Shown here: positions 52,640 to 61,247 of the stretch, one piece after another | Numbering within the stretch: position 1 is the first letter of the stretch | Layout of the letters: each line of letters begins with the position of its first letter | Assembly: GCF_009183655.1 (NCBI RefSeq) | Contig: NZ_WEIO01000003.1 | Location: forward strand, 248,001-312,000 | Direction of reading: 5' to 3' | Length of the DNA stretch: 64,000 nt | Source: Bacillus aerolatus | Lineage (GTDB): Bacteria; Bacillota; Bacilli; Bacillales; Domibacillaceae | The notes under the pieces: model-generated | Databases searched by the model: none | The model's input: the letters and a program-made list of their open reading frames with translations, nothing else | What the model was told of the DNA's origin: nothing | Made by a program: the position numbers and the translations under genes

Positions 52640-52871
52640 TTGAACTTACCTCTTTTCTAATAATATTTTCTATCTTGATTATACAAGTAGAAAAGGATTT
52701 GGTAAAATTTAAATTTTCAAAATGTTTTTCTGTAAAAAAAGGTTTTAAAATCATTTTCTTGGTTTCTCCTTGTCATTATCAGCATTATTATTGTTGCTCA
52801 GTTAAAAAGAGTCGAGAATCATTTAAGTGGCGAGTACTCTACTATGGGCCGGCAGCTAAAACAATAAAATA

Positions 52872-52898
52872 GGCACACCTCCGTTAAAGGTGTGCCCA
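52872..52898 (-). terminator. Terminator of codBA
   Basis: Arms GGCACACCT (52872-52880) and AGGTGTGCC (52888-52896); on the minus strand followed by TATTTTATTG. Confidence 0.82.
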
Positions 52899-52906
52899 CA
52901 TGACCA

Positions 52907-54175
52907 TCATTTATTAAAGTTGATCTTCTCTTCTAATTGATCTAACGTGATCGTTGTTTCACTTGGCTTCGTTTTGGAAATCATCTTGCCATCTCTGAAT
53001 GAATATGTGACGGTCGCCTGCTTGCGAATGGCCTCATATTCATTTTCTGCAGACAATACAATAAAGTTAGCTCGTTTACCTTCTTCAATTCCGTAGTCTT
53101 CCTCAATGTGTAACGTTTTGGCGCTGTTACTAGTGATTAAATCAATGGAGTTAACAATTTGCTCATAGCCCATTAATTGAGCAGCATGGATGCCCATATG
53201 CAATACTTGAAGCATGTTCCCTGTTCCGAGAGGATACCATGGGTCAAAGATGTCGTCATGGCCAAAACAAATGTTTAACCCTGCTTCCTGCAGCTCTTTT
53301 ACTCGCGTTAGGCCTCTCCGCTTTGGATATGTATCAAACCTTCCTTGAAGATGAATGTTCACTAGCGGATTTGACACGAAATTGATGGAGGAAAGCTTCA
53401 GCAGCCGGAACAATTTATACGTATAGGCATCATTATAAGAACCCATAGCCGTTGTATGGCTCGCTGTTGTACGGGAACCTAATCCGCGATTGTATGCCTC
53501 CGTCGCCACCACTTCAACAAACCGGGACTGTTCGTCATCAATTTCATCACAATGGATGTCCACTAATCGATCATATTTCTCAGCAAGATCAAAAGCCGTC
53601 TTTAATGATTCTACTCCATATTCTCTTGTAAATTCAAAGTGAGGAATGCCGCCCACTGCATCGGCGCCCATTTTCAATGATTCCTCAAGCAATTCCGCTC
53701 CGCATGGATAAGAAAGAATCCCTTCTTGCGGAAAAGCGACGAGCTGAACATCTACATAAGGAGCCATCTCTTCTTTCACTTCCAGCATGGCTTTTAAAGC
53801 TGTTAACTTCGGGTCTGTTACATCTACGTGTGTACGGACGTGCTGAATCCCTTGAGCAATTTGCCATTTTAACGCTGTTTTTGACCTCTTCTTTACATCT
53901 TCCATTGTTAACGTTTCTTTTCTTTGCGCCCATCTTTGAATCCCTTCAAACAAAGTACCGCTCTGATTCCACTCCGGTTCACCCGCGGTTAATGTTGTAT
54001 CCAAATGAATATGCGGCTCAATAAAAGGGGGAAGAACAAGGGCACCATCTACATCGATGATTTCATGATCAGTCGTTTCTCCCAAGGTTTGCGCAATTTT
54101 GGCAATCTTTCCATCTTGCACAACAATGTTCCATAGACCATCTTTTTCTCTAAGTTTTGCATTTTGAATAATCAT
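52907..54175 (-). CDS. codA: Cytosine deaminase
   Basis: 422 residues, amidohydrolase TIM barrel; converts cytosine to uracil and ammonia in pyrimidine salvage. Metal and catalytic motifs: [11 protein letters not shown] (about 53-63), HVRTHVDV (about 112), [12 protein letters not shown] with catalytic Glu (about 208-219), [11 protein letters not shown] (about 240) and [16 protein letters not shown] (about 305-320). It starts three bases after codB, so the two are one operon; CodB imports the substrate. Confidence 0.95.
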   Translation of the reverse strand: MIIQNAKLREKDGLWNIVVQDGKIAKIAQTLGETTDHEIIDVDGALVLPPFIEPHIHLDTTLTAGEPEWNQSGTLFEGIQRWAQRKETLTMEDVKKRSKTALKWQIAQGIQHVRTHVDVTDPKLTALKAMLEVKEEMAPYVDVQLVAFPQEGILSYPCGAELLEESLKMGADAVGGIPHFEFTREYGVESLKTAFDLAEKYDRLVDIHCDEIDDEQSRFVEVVATEAYNRGLGSRTTASHTTAMGSYNDAYTYKLFRLLKLSSINFVSNPLVNIHLQGRFDTYPKRRGLTRVKELQEAGLNICFGHDDIFDPWYPLGTGNMLQVLHMGIHAAQLMGYEQIVNSIDLITSNSAKTLHIEEDYGIEEGKRANFIVLSAENEYEAIRKQATVTYSFRDGKMISKTKPSETTITLDQLEEKINFNK

Positions 54176-54178
54176 TAA

Positions 54179-55441
54179 TTAACTCACCTTTTCGCTCATT
54201 TTCTTTGTTGACGATTCTTCCAGTTGAAGTGCACTTTTCGTAATAACGACATAAATGATGGCGGAACCTAACAATGAATTAATCGGAGGGATACCTGGTG
54301 CAAAATTAGCGATAGCCACTCCGCCTGCCCATGCTATTATGGCGATCCAATTGACTGCTTTAAATTTCATCGTTTCAAATGACTGATATTTTCCGCGTTT
54401 TAACAAGAAATAATCTGCTAATAAAATGGCCCCGATCGACGGCAGCGTAGACCCGAGTATTGTCAAAAACCCTACAAAGTTGTTGTACAGCCACATAGCT
54501 GCAATGGTTCCAATCGCCCCGTTAAATACGACAATTTTACTTTTGGAAATTTTGGTGATACTTGCAAATCCTAAGCCGGAAGCATAAAGAGCATTTTCAT
54601 TTGTCGTCCAAATATTTAAACCAAGTACAATAATGGCCGGTAAAATTAATCCTTGTAAAAACATGACTTCCGAAATATCGGCCTGGCCGAGAGCAATGGC
54701 GCCTACAGCCCCAAATAAAAACATTAACGAATTTCCGAGGAAAAAAGCAATAACTGTCGCTCCAACGGCAGAACGTGTTGTCTTAGCGAAGCGGGTAAAA
54801 TCAGGCGTCAATGTACCAGCGCTAATAAATGATCCTACACATATCGTTAATGCTGCTGTCAGCCCCATCGCTTCAAGCGGTTGATACTCCATTAATCCTT
54901 GCACCCCGCCGGCCGTTTTAGTTGCTTTAAAAACGGAATAACTCCCCAATATAGTAATAGCTGGAACGGCGACCATTCCTAAAAGCGCCAATGCTTTGAT
55001 TCCGTAAATCGCAGTGACTGTCATTAAAATCCCGGCACCGGCGATTAATAGATAAATATTCAATCCAGTCACTTTTTGAACAGGCACCGCAAACATAGCT
55101 ACTCCGACACCAAACCATCCTACTTGTGTCACTCCCAGCAGGAGCGAAGATAAATAAGAACCTTTTTCACCGAAAGCATATCTAGTAAGCAAATGTGTCG
55201 ATAATCCTGTTTTAGCTGCAATATAAGCTAATGCTCCCGTGTACATACCAAGAATAAAATTACCTGCTAATACAATCAAAATAAATTGAGTAAATGTCAA
55301 TCCGCTGCCTAATGCTCCCCCAGACCACATGCTTGCTGAAAAAAAGGTGAGTCCGAGCATCACGGCAAGTATTTTTCCAAATCCATTGCGGCTTGCCTGC
55401 GGTACAGCCTGTAACGAAAACTCTGTATCTGTTTTTTCCAT
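54179..55441 (-). CDS. codB: Cytosine permease (NCS1 family)
   Basis: 420 residues, about 12 membrane segments. NCS1 features: SASMWSGGALGSGLTFTQFI (about 36-55), THLLTRYAFGEKGSYLSSLL (about 82-101) and ICVGSFISAGTLTPDFTRFA (about 195-214). It imports cytosine with a cation. RBS TTGGAGGAATTGGT. First gene of codBA; the leader contains a PyrR-binding loop and an attenuator terminator, so expression should fall when uridine nucleotides are plentiful. Confidence 0.94.
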   Translation of the reverse strand: MEKTDTEFSLQAVPQASRNGFGKILAVMLGLTFFSASMWSGGALGSGLTFTQFILIVLAGNFILGMYTGALAYIAAKTGLSTHLLTRYAFGEKGSYLSSLLLGVTQVGWFGVGVAMFAVPVQKVTGLNIYLLIAGAGILMTVTAIYGIKALALLGMVAVPAITILGSYSVFKATKTAGGVQGLMEYQPLEAMGLTAALTICVGSFISAGTLTPDFTRFAKTTRSAVGATVIAFFLGNSLMFLFGAVGAIALGQADISEVMFLQGLILPAIIVLGLNIWTTNENALYASGLGFASITKISKSKIVVFNGAIGTIAAMWLYNNFVGFLTILGSTLPSIGAILLADYFLLKRGKYQSFETMKFKAVNWIAIIAWAGGVAIANFAPGIPPINSLLGSAIIYVVITKSALQLEESSTKKMSEKVS

Positions 55442-55507
55442 ACCAATTCCTCCAATAACATGGTTGATAAGAAACTGGTACCGAAGAAACCTTCAAGTAT
55501 TTTAGAT

Positions 55508-55546
55508 AAAAAAAGCTTCCTGCCATTTCTGACAGGAAGCTTTTTT
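55508..55546 (-). terminator. Attenuator terminator in the codBA leader
   Basis: Arms AAAAAAAGCTTCCTG (55508-55522) and CAGGAAGCTTTTTT (55533-55546) with T7 on the minus strand, 67 bp before codB. The minus-strand 5' arm GCTTCCTGTC can instead pair with GACAAGGACAGC of the PyrR element (antiterminator). Confidence 0.85.
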
Positions 55547-55618
55547 GTACAATGAACACAAGACACCTGTATATATAGATATATATGGATGCCACGCAAT
55601 GGTCATTGTTTCCGCTGT

Positions 55619-55649
55619 CCTTGTCAGCCTCACGGGACTGAATTAAAGG
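55619..55649 (-). promoter_or_regulatory. PyrR-binding RNA element of the codBA leader
   Basis: Minus strand CCTTTAATTCAGTCCCGTGAGG followed by CTGACAAGG is a stem-loop with the conserved PyrR core CAGTCC-NNN-GAGGCTG seen in Bacillus pyr attenuators. UMP-PyrR binding would stabilise it, free the terminator arm and stop transcription. Confidence 0.85.
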
Positions 55650-55756
55650 TACCAGTATTTAATTAATCGTTATTATTGCAAGTAAAAGAGGATTTGTCAA
55701 GACAGAATTTCAAATTCCTCTTTGGCTAAAAGATAGTTAACTACAAAACAATTCAC

Positions 55757-55804
55757 AAGGCCAATGATTAAGAGGCGTGCTCAATTCTCTTAATCATTGG
55801 CCCT
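55757..55804 (-). terminator. Terminator of the parMR operon
   Basis: Perfect 16-bp arms GGCCAATGATTAAGAG (55759-55774) and CTCTTAATCATTGGCC (55787-55802) 20 bp after the parR stop. Confidence 0.85.
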
Positions 55805-55823
55805 TATTTATGATAATTTCGTT

Positions 55824-56426
55824 TCATTTATTCATTTGAGCAAGAAAGTCCCCAAGGGGGTCTTCCATATCTTCTTCTTCTTCTTCGATAGAAGGATTTT
55901 GAGTTCTTTGCACTTTTTCCAAATCAAAGTTATCTAGATCATCATCCTTATCAATGTTTGTTGCGTATACTTCTGTTCGTTTCTCACCTTTGCTTGTTTG
56001 CAGCTGAGCATTCACTGAATCCCATTCTATCTCCATGTCTTCTCCAGCAGCTGTTTCTTCTTGAAGATATAGAGCATCCTCTATCTCTAATGCACTACTG
56101 TTTAGTGATGCAAAGATTGAGGCTGTACGGATCGGATCGGATAACAGCTGATACACAATACTGCCTAATAGTGCCTCAGAATGTTCATGCTTCAACCAAT
56201 CCCGTTGTGCTTTGTTTAATCCTTTTGGAAGAGGAATGGTGATTGTCTCTCTTTGATTTGATAAAGAATCATTCACCCCATGCATCACGAATTCGGCAAT
56301 TTTACTGGAAAAGTTTCTTCTTTCGATCTCTTTTAGCCTTTGCAAATGCTTTAAGATGTGATCAGGTGCATCGGAGGGGATACGAAACGTAATAGGCTGC
56401 CCCCTCCTCATTCCCGTCTCCTTCAT
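55824..56426 (-). CDS. parR: ParR-like partition adaptor protein
   Basis: 200 residues. N-terminal ribbon-helix-helix-like part: QPITFRIPSDAPDHILKHLQ then RLKEIERRNFSSKIAEFVMH (about 10-50), expected to bind the centromere repeats as a dimer. The middle is helical (LNKAQRDWLKHEHSEALLGS). The C-terminal 70 residues are strongly acidic (IEEEEEDMEDPLGDFLAQMN), a plausible ParM-contact tail. It lies nine bases downstream of parM, the standard parMR order. Start 56426 or, with better AAGGAG spacing, 56411 (MRRGQPITF). A plasmid-type gene in a chromosome-like context. Confidence 0.8.
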   Translation of the reverse strand: MKETGMRRGQPITFRIPSDAPDHILKHLQRLKEIERRNFSSKIAEFVMHGVNDSLSNQRETITIPLPKGLNKAQRDWLKHEHSEALLGSIVYQLLSDPIRTASIFASLNSSALEIEDALYLQEETAAGEDMEIEWDSVNAQLQTSKGEKRTEVYATNIDKDDDLDNFDLEKVQRTQNPSIEEEEEDMEDPLGDFLAQMNK

Positions 56427-56435
56427 GAAATCACC

Positions 56436-57617
56436 CTATTTAGTTTTAACCATTTTTTGTTCTTCACTTTGCTTCTCTTTTTGATTTTTCTTTGAAAAAT
56501 CCGCAATTAATTTATAATAAGCATTTGCCATCATCCAAATGCTTTCTTTTTCATCTTCAAAGAAATCGATATTGTAGCCATCCAAGTTATTGTTTAATGC
56601 TTTAAGGTAATCTTTTAAGATGATAGAGCCGCCCCCAATGAAATAACAAATTTCAGTTTGAGAGTTCTTTTGCCAAATATTTCGTAAATGACGATATTGC
56701 TTTTTCGCTAACTCCAGGAGAATTCGGTCTACAATATCGTGAACGCTTGTCCGGCTTCCCTTCACCATAATATGATTCCGGTCATTTTTTTTCGTGATAA
56801 TTTCTACAACATCTCGCCGACTGTCCAGTTCTACCCCGTGTTTAGAACGGATTTCTTCCCGAATGGCTTCAAGAGACTCTGAAACTCCCAAATTGAATCC
56901 TTGTGCTTTATCGTCATCAACCTTACGATTTTTAATCACTGCTACATCCGTTGATAATCCTCCGATATCCTGAATAAGGATTCTCTTATCAATAAGGTCC
57001 TTGTTAATGATGTTTAAGTTATTATCCATCACGAGATTAATAAAAGCAGCAAAGCCTTCCGGATAGACTTTAACTTCTTCAAATTTAATATTTACTTTCA
57101 GACCTTGATATTTAGGTGTAACTAAAAACTCCACTTGGTGAACAGAGCTGAGCAATCGAGAACGATAACCAACATCTTTCCCTTCCTTTACTTCCCTAAG
57201 CGGAAGTCCTGTTCCTAATGTGTAAGTGGCCTCAATTACATTATTAGAGCGCTTAAAGATCTGTTTATTTTCTTCTCGAGCTGCATCTATTGCCAAAGCA
57301 GCAAACAACATAACAAGAGTTTGATCTTCTTCAGATTTACTGCTTCCAGGGTCTAATTCCATTGAATTGCTGCTTTTTGTCGCTAAATGTCCAACACGAT
57401 AAATAGAGTTGTTGTCTTTTAAAGTAGGAGAGTGCAAACGAATATGAATGCCCTCGGTAGGATCTTGATTGTCTAATTCTTCTATTCCAATGATTGGACG
57501 ATCTTCAACATCCTTAGCAATTACATTAGGAATATTGATATCTACTTCCATTTTTCCAAAAATGCCTTTCAGTGAATCATTCCCTACATCAATTGCCGCA
57601 ATACGAGAATTTGCCAA
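56436..57617 (-). CDS. parM: ParM-like plasmid-segregation actin ATPase
   Basis: 393 residues from TTG 57617 (MANSRIAAIDVGNDS), chosen because GGAAAGG lies nine bases upstream; ATG codons at 57626 and 57635 are in frame but poorly spaced. Actin/Hsp70 fold motifs: phosphate-1 AAIDVGNDSLKGIFG (about 6-20), LGTGLPLREVKEGKDV (ParM-family loop), phosphate-2 RILIQDIGGLSTDVAVIKN (about 213-231) and adenosine motif CYFIGGGSIILKDYL (about 325-339). It polymerises to push ParR-centromere complexes apart. Operon parC-parM-parR. Subfamily (ParM, Alp7A or AlfA) not decided. Confidence 0.85.
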   Translation of the reverse strand: MANSRIAAIDVGNDSLKGIFGKMEVDINIPNVIAKDVEDRPIIGIEELDNQDPTEGIHIRLHSPTLKDNNSIYRVGHLATKSSNSMELDPGSSKSEEDQTLVMLFAALAIDAAREENKQIFKRSNNVIEATYTLGTGLPLREVKEGKDVGYRSRLLSSVHQVEFLVTPKYQGLKVNIKFEEVKVYPEGFAAFINLVMDNNLNIINKDLIDKRILIQDIGGLSTDVAVIKNRKVDDDKAQGFNLGVSESLEAIREEIRSKHGVELDSRRDVVEIITKKNDRNHIMVKGSRTSVHDIVDRILLELAKKQYRHLRNIWQKNSQTEICYFIGGGSIILKDYLKALNNNLDGYNIDFFEDEKESIWMMANAYYKLIADFSKKNQKEKQSEEQKMVKTK

Positions 57618-57735
57618 TAAACTCATCCTTTCCATTAGTCGCTAAATATTTTGTTGGAAATTTATATAATTCTGATAAAATATTACCTAATTTTTTCTGG
57701 TTAGTCAATATTCTTCCCCCATCTATTACAAAAAC

Positions 57736-57888
57736 GTAAACATGTAAACCTATTTGTAATCTTGTATACATAATCGTAAACACACTTAAAATACGACTTG
57801 TGTACCTGTTCGTATACGTGTATACATTTATGCGTACAATTGTTTTCAATATGTAAACTTGTGTACATAAAAGTATACAAATGTATTG
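57736..57888. repeat. Candidate centromere (parC): about eight 20-bp units
   Basis: Hexamers of the form GTAWAC/GTGTAC occur in pairs 8 bp apart, and pairs recur about every 20 bp. Starts seen: 57736/57744, 57756/57764, 57776, 57792 (TACGAC)/57800, 57812/57820, 57832, 57853/57861, 57873 and 57883. It lies 120 bp upstream of parM, where the centromere and operator of type II (ParMRC) systems sit. Confidence 0.75.
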
Positions 57889-58020
57889 CATCCCATTTTC
57901 TTTACTTTCTTAAAATTTAATTCGAATTACGTGAATTTAATCATAAAAAACATTACTTGTGGAATCCCTTAATACTGGAAGATACACCGTTAAAGGTATT
58001 GCTTGGATGAGTAATATGAA
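57889..58020. other. Spacer between parC and the cfa remnant terminator
   Basis: 132 bp. A plus-strand frame (57960-58034, MESLNTGRYTVKGIAWMSNM) has no RBS and is likely chance or a remnant. Confidence 0.3.
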
Positions 58021-58066
58021 AAGAGGGTATCACTAAAAACCAAGTTTTTAACGACGCCCTCTTTTT
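58021..58066 (-). terminator. Terminator after the cfa remnant
   Basis: GAGGG and CCCTC outer arms with inner AAAAAC/GTTTTT pairing; CTTTT on the minus strand. It marks the original end of the cyclopropane synthase gene. Confidence 0.65.
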
Positions 58067-58221
58067 TAATGATACATATATCCACGGGTCCAAAGAATTG
58101 AATCGTTTGTTCCCTTTGTAAAAATAAATTGACTCAAGTCAGTCCGTCCTGTTTGGAACGAAGCAGAACAAGCGTTTAAATATAGTCTCCACACTCTAAT
58201 AAAGCGTTCATCTAAAACATT
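58066..58221 (-). pseudogene. Cyclopropane-fatty-acid synthase, C-terminal remnant
   Basis: About 50 codons reading LDERFIRVWRLYLNACSASF, then QTGRTDLSQFIFTKGTNDSI and LWTRGYMYH. This is the conserved C-terminus of CFA synthases (ERFxRxWRLYLxACxAxF). No methyltransferase domain precedes it; the frame is open only back to the TGA that ends the ferredoxin reductase gene. So a deletion has fused that gene's end to the last codons of cfa, leaving the cfa terminator in place. Confidence 0.78.
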
Positions 58222-59268
58222 TCATATCATTTGTTTAATTAATTCTCTATTGCGCTTTTTAAAAATTTCATTATGTGAAGAGACCATTCCGACTTTATTA
58301 GCAGCAGGCTGGATAAATTGTTTTGCCTTGTTTACGGCGTTTGCTGCATCTTGGAAAGCACCTGCTATTAAATTTAATTTCCCATCGTGCTTTAAAATAT
58401 CTCCGGCAGCGTAAAGTCCATCTATTGAAGATTCGCTAACAGCATTACCTGCAATATAATAATTATCTGCTATTGCAATGTTCACTTCACTATTTTCAAG
58501 TAATGTCGTATCACGTTCATAACCATGGTTAATAATTACTTCATCGATTGGCAAATACGAAACCTCTCCTGTTTCATGATTTGTCAGTTCAACACGTTCA
58601 ATTACTTCATGATTCGCACAAGCAATTAGTTTTGTAATCGATGTGTTAAAGAAACAAACAGCGGAACTGTTCATCAGTTGCGTTGCTTGTGCTTCATGAC
58701 CTGCTAAAGCATCTTTTCTATATGTTAAATAAACAGTTTTAGCGATAGGTTCTAATTCATTTGCCCAATCGATAGCAGAATTGCCGCCGCCTGAAATAAT
58801 CACCGTTTTATCTTTGAAACGTTTTAATGACTTCACTGTGTAATTTAAATTAGACACTTCAAATCTCTCTGCACCTTCTATTTCTAGCTTTTGAGGATTC
58901 AATATCCCACTGCCAACTGCAACAATGACTGTTTTCGAAAAATGCTTTTGACCCGAGGCAGTTTGTAATACAAAAATACCTTCTTCATTACGTGTGATCG
59001 CCTCTACTTTTTCATTCAACGCTACTTCTGGGTTAAACGTTAACCCTTGCTGTACGAGCTGTTCAATTAATTTTTCTCCCGGAATTGGCGTCTGCCCGCC
59101 AACGTCCCAAATCATTTTCTCTGGATATACGTGTATTTTGCCGCCTAATTGTGGTTGATATTCAATAAGCTTTGTTTTCATTTCTCTAAGTCCACTATAA
59201 AAAGTTGAGTAAAGCCCTGCTGGCCCTCCTCCAATCACAGTCACATCAAATAATTCTTGCTGTTCCAT
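58222..59268 (-). CDS. Ferredoxin/flavodoxin-NADP(+) reductase, thioredoxin reductase-like
   Basis: 348 residues. Two-domain flavoprotein of the YumC/YcgT type. FAD motif DVTVIGGGPAGLYSTFYSGL (about 6-25), NADP motif VIISGGGNSAIDWANEL (about 155-171) and FAD-binding YAAGDILKHDGKLNLIAGAF (about 290-309). The CxxC pair of thioredoxin reductase is absent, which separates it from TrxB. It would pass NADPH electrons to ferredoxin, or to siderophore-iron release. Start at 59268 with GAGGAG upstream. A Fur box lies 32 bp upstream, divergent from the siderophore transport operon, so an iron-starvation role is inferred. Confidence 0.88.
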   Translation of the reverse strand: MEQQELFDVTVIGGGPAGLYSTFYSGLREMKTKLIEYQPQLGGKIHVYPEKMIWDVGGQTPIPGEKLIEQLVQQGLTFNPEVALNEKVEAITRNEEGIFVLQTASGQKHFSKTVIVAVGSGILNPQKLEIEGAERFEVSNLNYTVKSLKRFKDKTVIISGGGNSAIDWANELEPIAKTVYLTYRKDALAGHEAQATQLMNSSAVCFFNTSITKLIACANHEVIERVELTNHETGEVSYLPIDEVIINHGYERDTTLLENSEVNIAIADNYYIAGNAVSESSIDGLYAAGDILKHDGKLNLIAGAFQDAANAVNKAKQFIQPAANKVGMVSSHNEIFKKRNRELIKQMI

Positions 59269-59299
59269 TTCCGTCCACTCCTCGGTAATCAAATGTAAT

Positions 59300-59314
59300 T
59301 GATTATCATTATCA
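59300..59314. promoter_or_regulatory. Fur box (reductase side)
   Basis: TGATTATCATTATCA, one mismatch to the 7-1-7 Fur consensus TGATAATNATTATCA, 32 bp upstream of the reductase start. Confidence 0.85.
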
Positions 59315-59359
59315 ACAAACTATACGCCTTTTCCTTTGTTTTTACAATAAAAATAACTG

Positions 59360-59388
59360 TTGACAATAGAAATAGGTCACACTATAGT
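59360..59388 (+). promoter_or_regulatory. Sigma-A promoter of the siderophore operon
   Basis: TTGACA (59360-59365), 17-bp spacer, TATAGT (59383-59388). A near-ideal housekeeping promoter placed just before the Fur box. Confidence 0.85.
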
Positions 59389-59405
59389 AATCATTAGGTC
59401 GAAAA

Positions 59406-59420
59406 TGATAATCATTATCA
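59406..59420. promoter_or_regulatory. Fur box (siderophore operon)
   Basis: TGATAATCATTATCA, a perfect 7-1-7 Fur palindrome about 10 bp after the expected transcription start, so Fur-Fe would block the promoter. Confidence 0.93.
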
Positions 59421-59458
59421 ATAATTTTTCCTAGTTCTTATCAAATGGAGGTTAAATC

Positions 59459-60250
59459 ATGGTTCGCCTATATACAGATGGTCTAAATATTAGCTACGGT
59501 GAACGTTTAATTGTGAAAGATCTCAACGTAGAAATTCCAGATAATAAAATTACCACAATTATCGGTTCGAATGGCTGCGGAAAATCTACATTATTGAAAG
59601 CTATGACTCGTATTATTTCACACCAATCTGGAACAGTCATATTAGACGGAGAAAATATTTCAAAAGAAAGCACAAAAATACTCGCTAAAAAAATGGCGAT
59701 TCTTCCACAGACACCAGAAAGTGCAAGCGGATTAACAGTCGGTGAGCTAGTATCCTATGGCCGCTTTCCCTATCAAAAAGGCTTCGGACGCTTAACGAAA
59801 AAAGATTATGAAGTCATTGATTGGGCACTTGAAGTCACCGGAACAAAAGACTTTAAGTTCCGTCCTGTAGATGCTCTATCAGGAGGCCAACGTCAACGCG
59901 TTTGGATTGCGATGGCCCTTGCACAAGAAACTGAAATTATCTTTCTTGATGAACCTACGACTTATTTAGATATGGCACATCAACTAGAAGTTTTAGAACT
60001 TTTGCAAAAGCTAAACATAGAACAGGAACGCACGATTGTCATGGTCCTTCATGATTTAAATCAGGCTGCTCGTTTCGCTGACTATATTATCGCTTTAAAA
60101 GATGGAGAAATAGTGAAAGCGGGAGATTGTGAAGAAGTGATAAATCGCGATGTGCTGAAAAAAGTATTTCATATTGATGCTGAAATCGGGCTAGATCCTC
60201 GAACAAACAAACCAATGTGTATCACATACAATTTATTAAAAGGAGCATAA
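59459..60250 (+). CDS. Ferric-siderophore ABC transporter, ATP-binding protein
   Basis: 263 residues, FecE/FhuC/YusV group. Walker A IIGSNGCGKSTLL (about 35-47), signature DALSGGQRQRVWIAMALAQE (about 138-157), Walker B IIFLDEPTTYLD (about 160-171), switch His in VLHDLNQAARFADY. It powers uptake of ferric siderophore through the two permeases encoded downstream. RBS GGAGGTTAAATC. First gene of a four-gene Fur-controlled operon. Confidence 0.93.
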   Translation: MVRLYTDGLNISYGERLIVKDLNVEIPDNKITTIIGSNGCGKSTLLKAMTRIISHQSGTVILDGENISKESTKILAKKMAILPQTPESASGLTVGELVSYGRFPYQKGFGRLTKKDYEVIDWALEVTGTKDFKFRPVDALSGGQRQRVWIAMALAQETEIIFLDEPTTYLDMAHQLEVLELLQKLNIEQERTIVMVLHDLNQAARFADYIIALKDGEIVKAGDCEEVINRDVLKKVFHIDAEIGLDPRTNKPMCITYNLLKGA

Positions 60251-60253
60251 AAA

Positions 60254-61177
60254 ATGAAGAAATTATTGATCCCATTCTTCCTGCTATTCGTATTAATGAT
60301 TAGTGCGTGCAGCAGCGGAGCAACAGAAAAAGAGAACAACTCAACTACAGATAAAAACAAATCAGGAACGATCACATACGAATCTGAAAACGGACCAATC
60401 GAAGTTCCTGCTGACCCGCAGCGCGTTGTCGTACTTTCTTCTTTCGCAGGTAACGTCATGGCTTTAGACGTAAATCTCGTTGGGGTAGATTCATGGTCTA
60501 AAATGAACCCCCGTTTTAATGATAAATTAAAAGATGTTGAAGAAGTATCGGATGAAAGCTTAGAAAAAATTATTGAATTAGAACCAGATTTAATTATTGG
60601 TTTATCCAATATTAAAAACATTGATAAATTAAGTGAAATTGCTCCTACAGTAACGTATACATACGGAAAAGTAGATTATTTAACCCAACACTTAGAGATC
60701 GGTAAACTTTTAAATAAAGAAAAAGAAGCACAAGCCTGGATCGATGATTTCAAAAAGCGTGCACAAACAGCTGGAAAAGATATTAAAGCAAAAATCGGTG
60801 AAGACACAACTGTTTCTGTCATCGAAAACTTTGACAAACAACTTTACGTATTCGGCGATAACTGGGGACGCGGCACAGAAATTCTTTACCAAGAAATGAA
60901 ATTAAAAATGCCCGAAAAAGTAAAAGAAATGGCTCTGAAAGATGGTTACTATGCATTATCATTAGAAGTTCTTCCTGAGTTTGCCGGAGACTACGTCATC
61001 TTTAGTAAAAACCAAGACACTGATAATTCATTCCAAAAAACAGAGACGTACAAAAACATCCCAGCTGTTAAAAACAATCAACTATTTGAAGTCAATGCGA
61101 AAGAGTTCTACTTTAATGATCCAATAACGTTAGATTTCCAACTAGACTACTTTATGAAAAGCTTTCTAGGTAACTAA
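60254..61177 (+). CDS. Ferric-siderophore-binding lipoprotein
   Basis: 307 residues. Lipobox ISAC (Cys19), followed by a Ser/Asn/Lys linker. Class III (helical backbone) binding protein with PADPQRVVVLSSFAGNVMALDV (about 56-77), GVDSWSKMNPRF, LEPDLIIGLSNI and ITLDFQLDYFMKSFLGN at the end. It captures the siderophore at the membrane outer face. Starts three bases after the ATPase stop with AAAGGAGC as RBS. Confidence 0.92.
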   Translation: MKKLLIPFFLLFVLMISACSSGATEKENNSTTDKNKSGTITYESENGPIEVPADPQRVVVLSSFAGNVMALDVNLVGVDSWSKMNPRFNDKLKDVEEVSDESLEKIIELEPDLIIGLSNIKNIDKLSEIAPTVTYTYGKVDYLTQHLEIGKLLNKEKEAQAWIDDFKKRAQTAGKDIKAKIGEDTTVSVIENFDKQLYVFGDNWGRGTEILYQEMKLKMPEKVKEMALKDGYYALSLEVLPEFAGDYVIFSKNQDTDNSFQKTETYKNIPAVKNNQLFEVNAKEFYFNDPITLDFQLDYFMKSFLGN

Positions 61178-61185
61178 CACGACGA

Positions 61186-61212
61186 GGGGAATTCTTATTT
61201 TAAGAATTCCCC
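61186..61212 (+). terminator. Intra-operon hairpin after the binding protein
   Basis: Perfect 12-bp arms GGGGAATTCTTA (61186-61197) and TAAGAATTCCCC (61201-61212) with only a weak T-run (TTCCTTTATT). It may be a partial terminator or mRNA-stabilising stem giving more binding protein than permease. Confidence 0.7.
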
Positions 61213-61247
61213 TTCCTTTATTCTATAAAAGAAAAGATGAGGGACTA

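Noticed and set aside
57945-58034. Short plus-strand frame GRYTVKGIAWMSNMKRG between parC and the cfa remnant
   Set aside because: No RBS and only 25 codons from the first GTG; it overlaps the minus-strand terminator.
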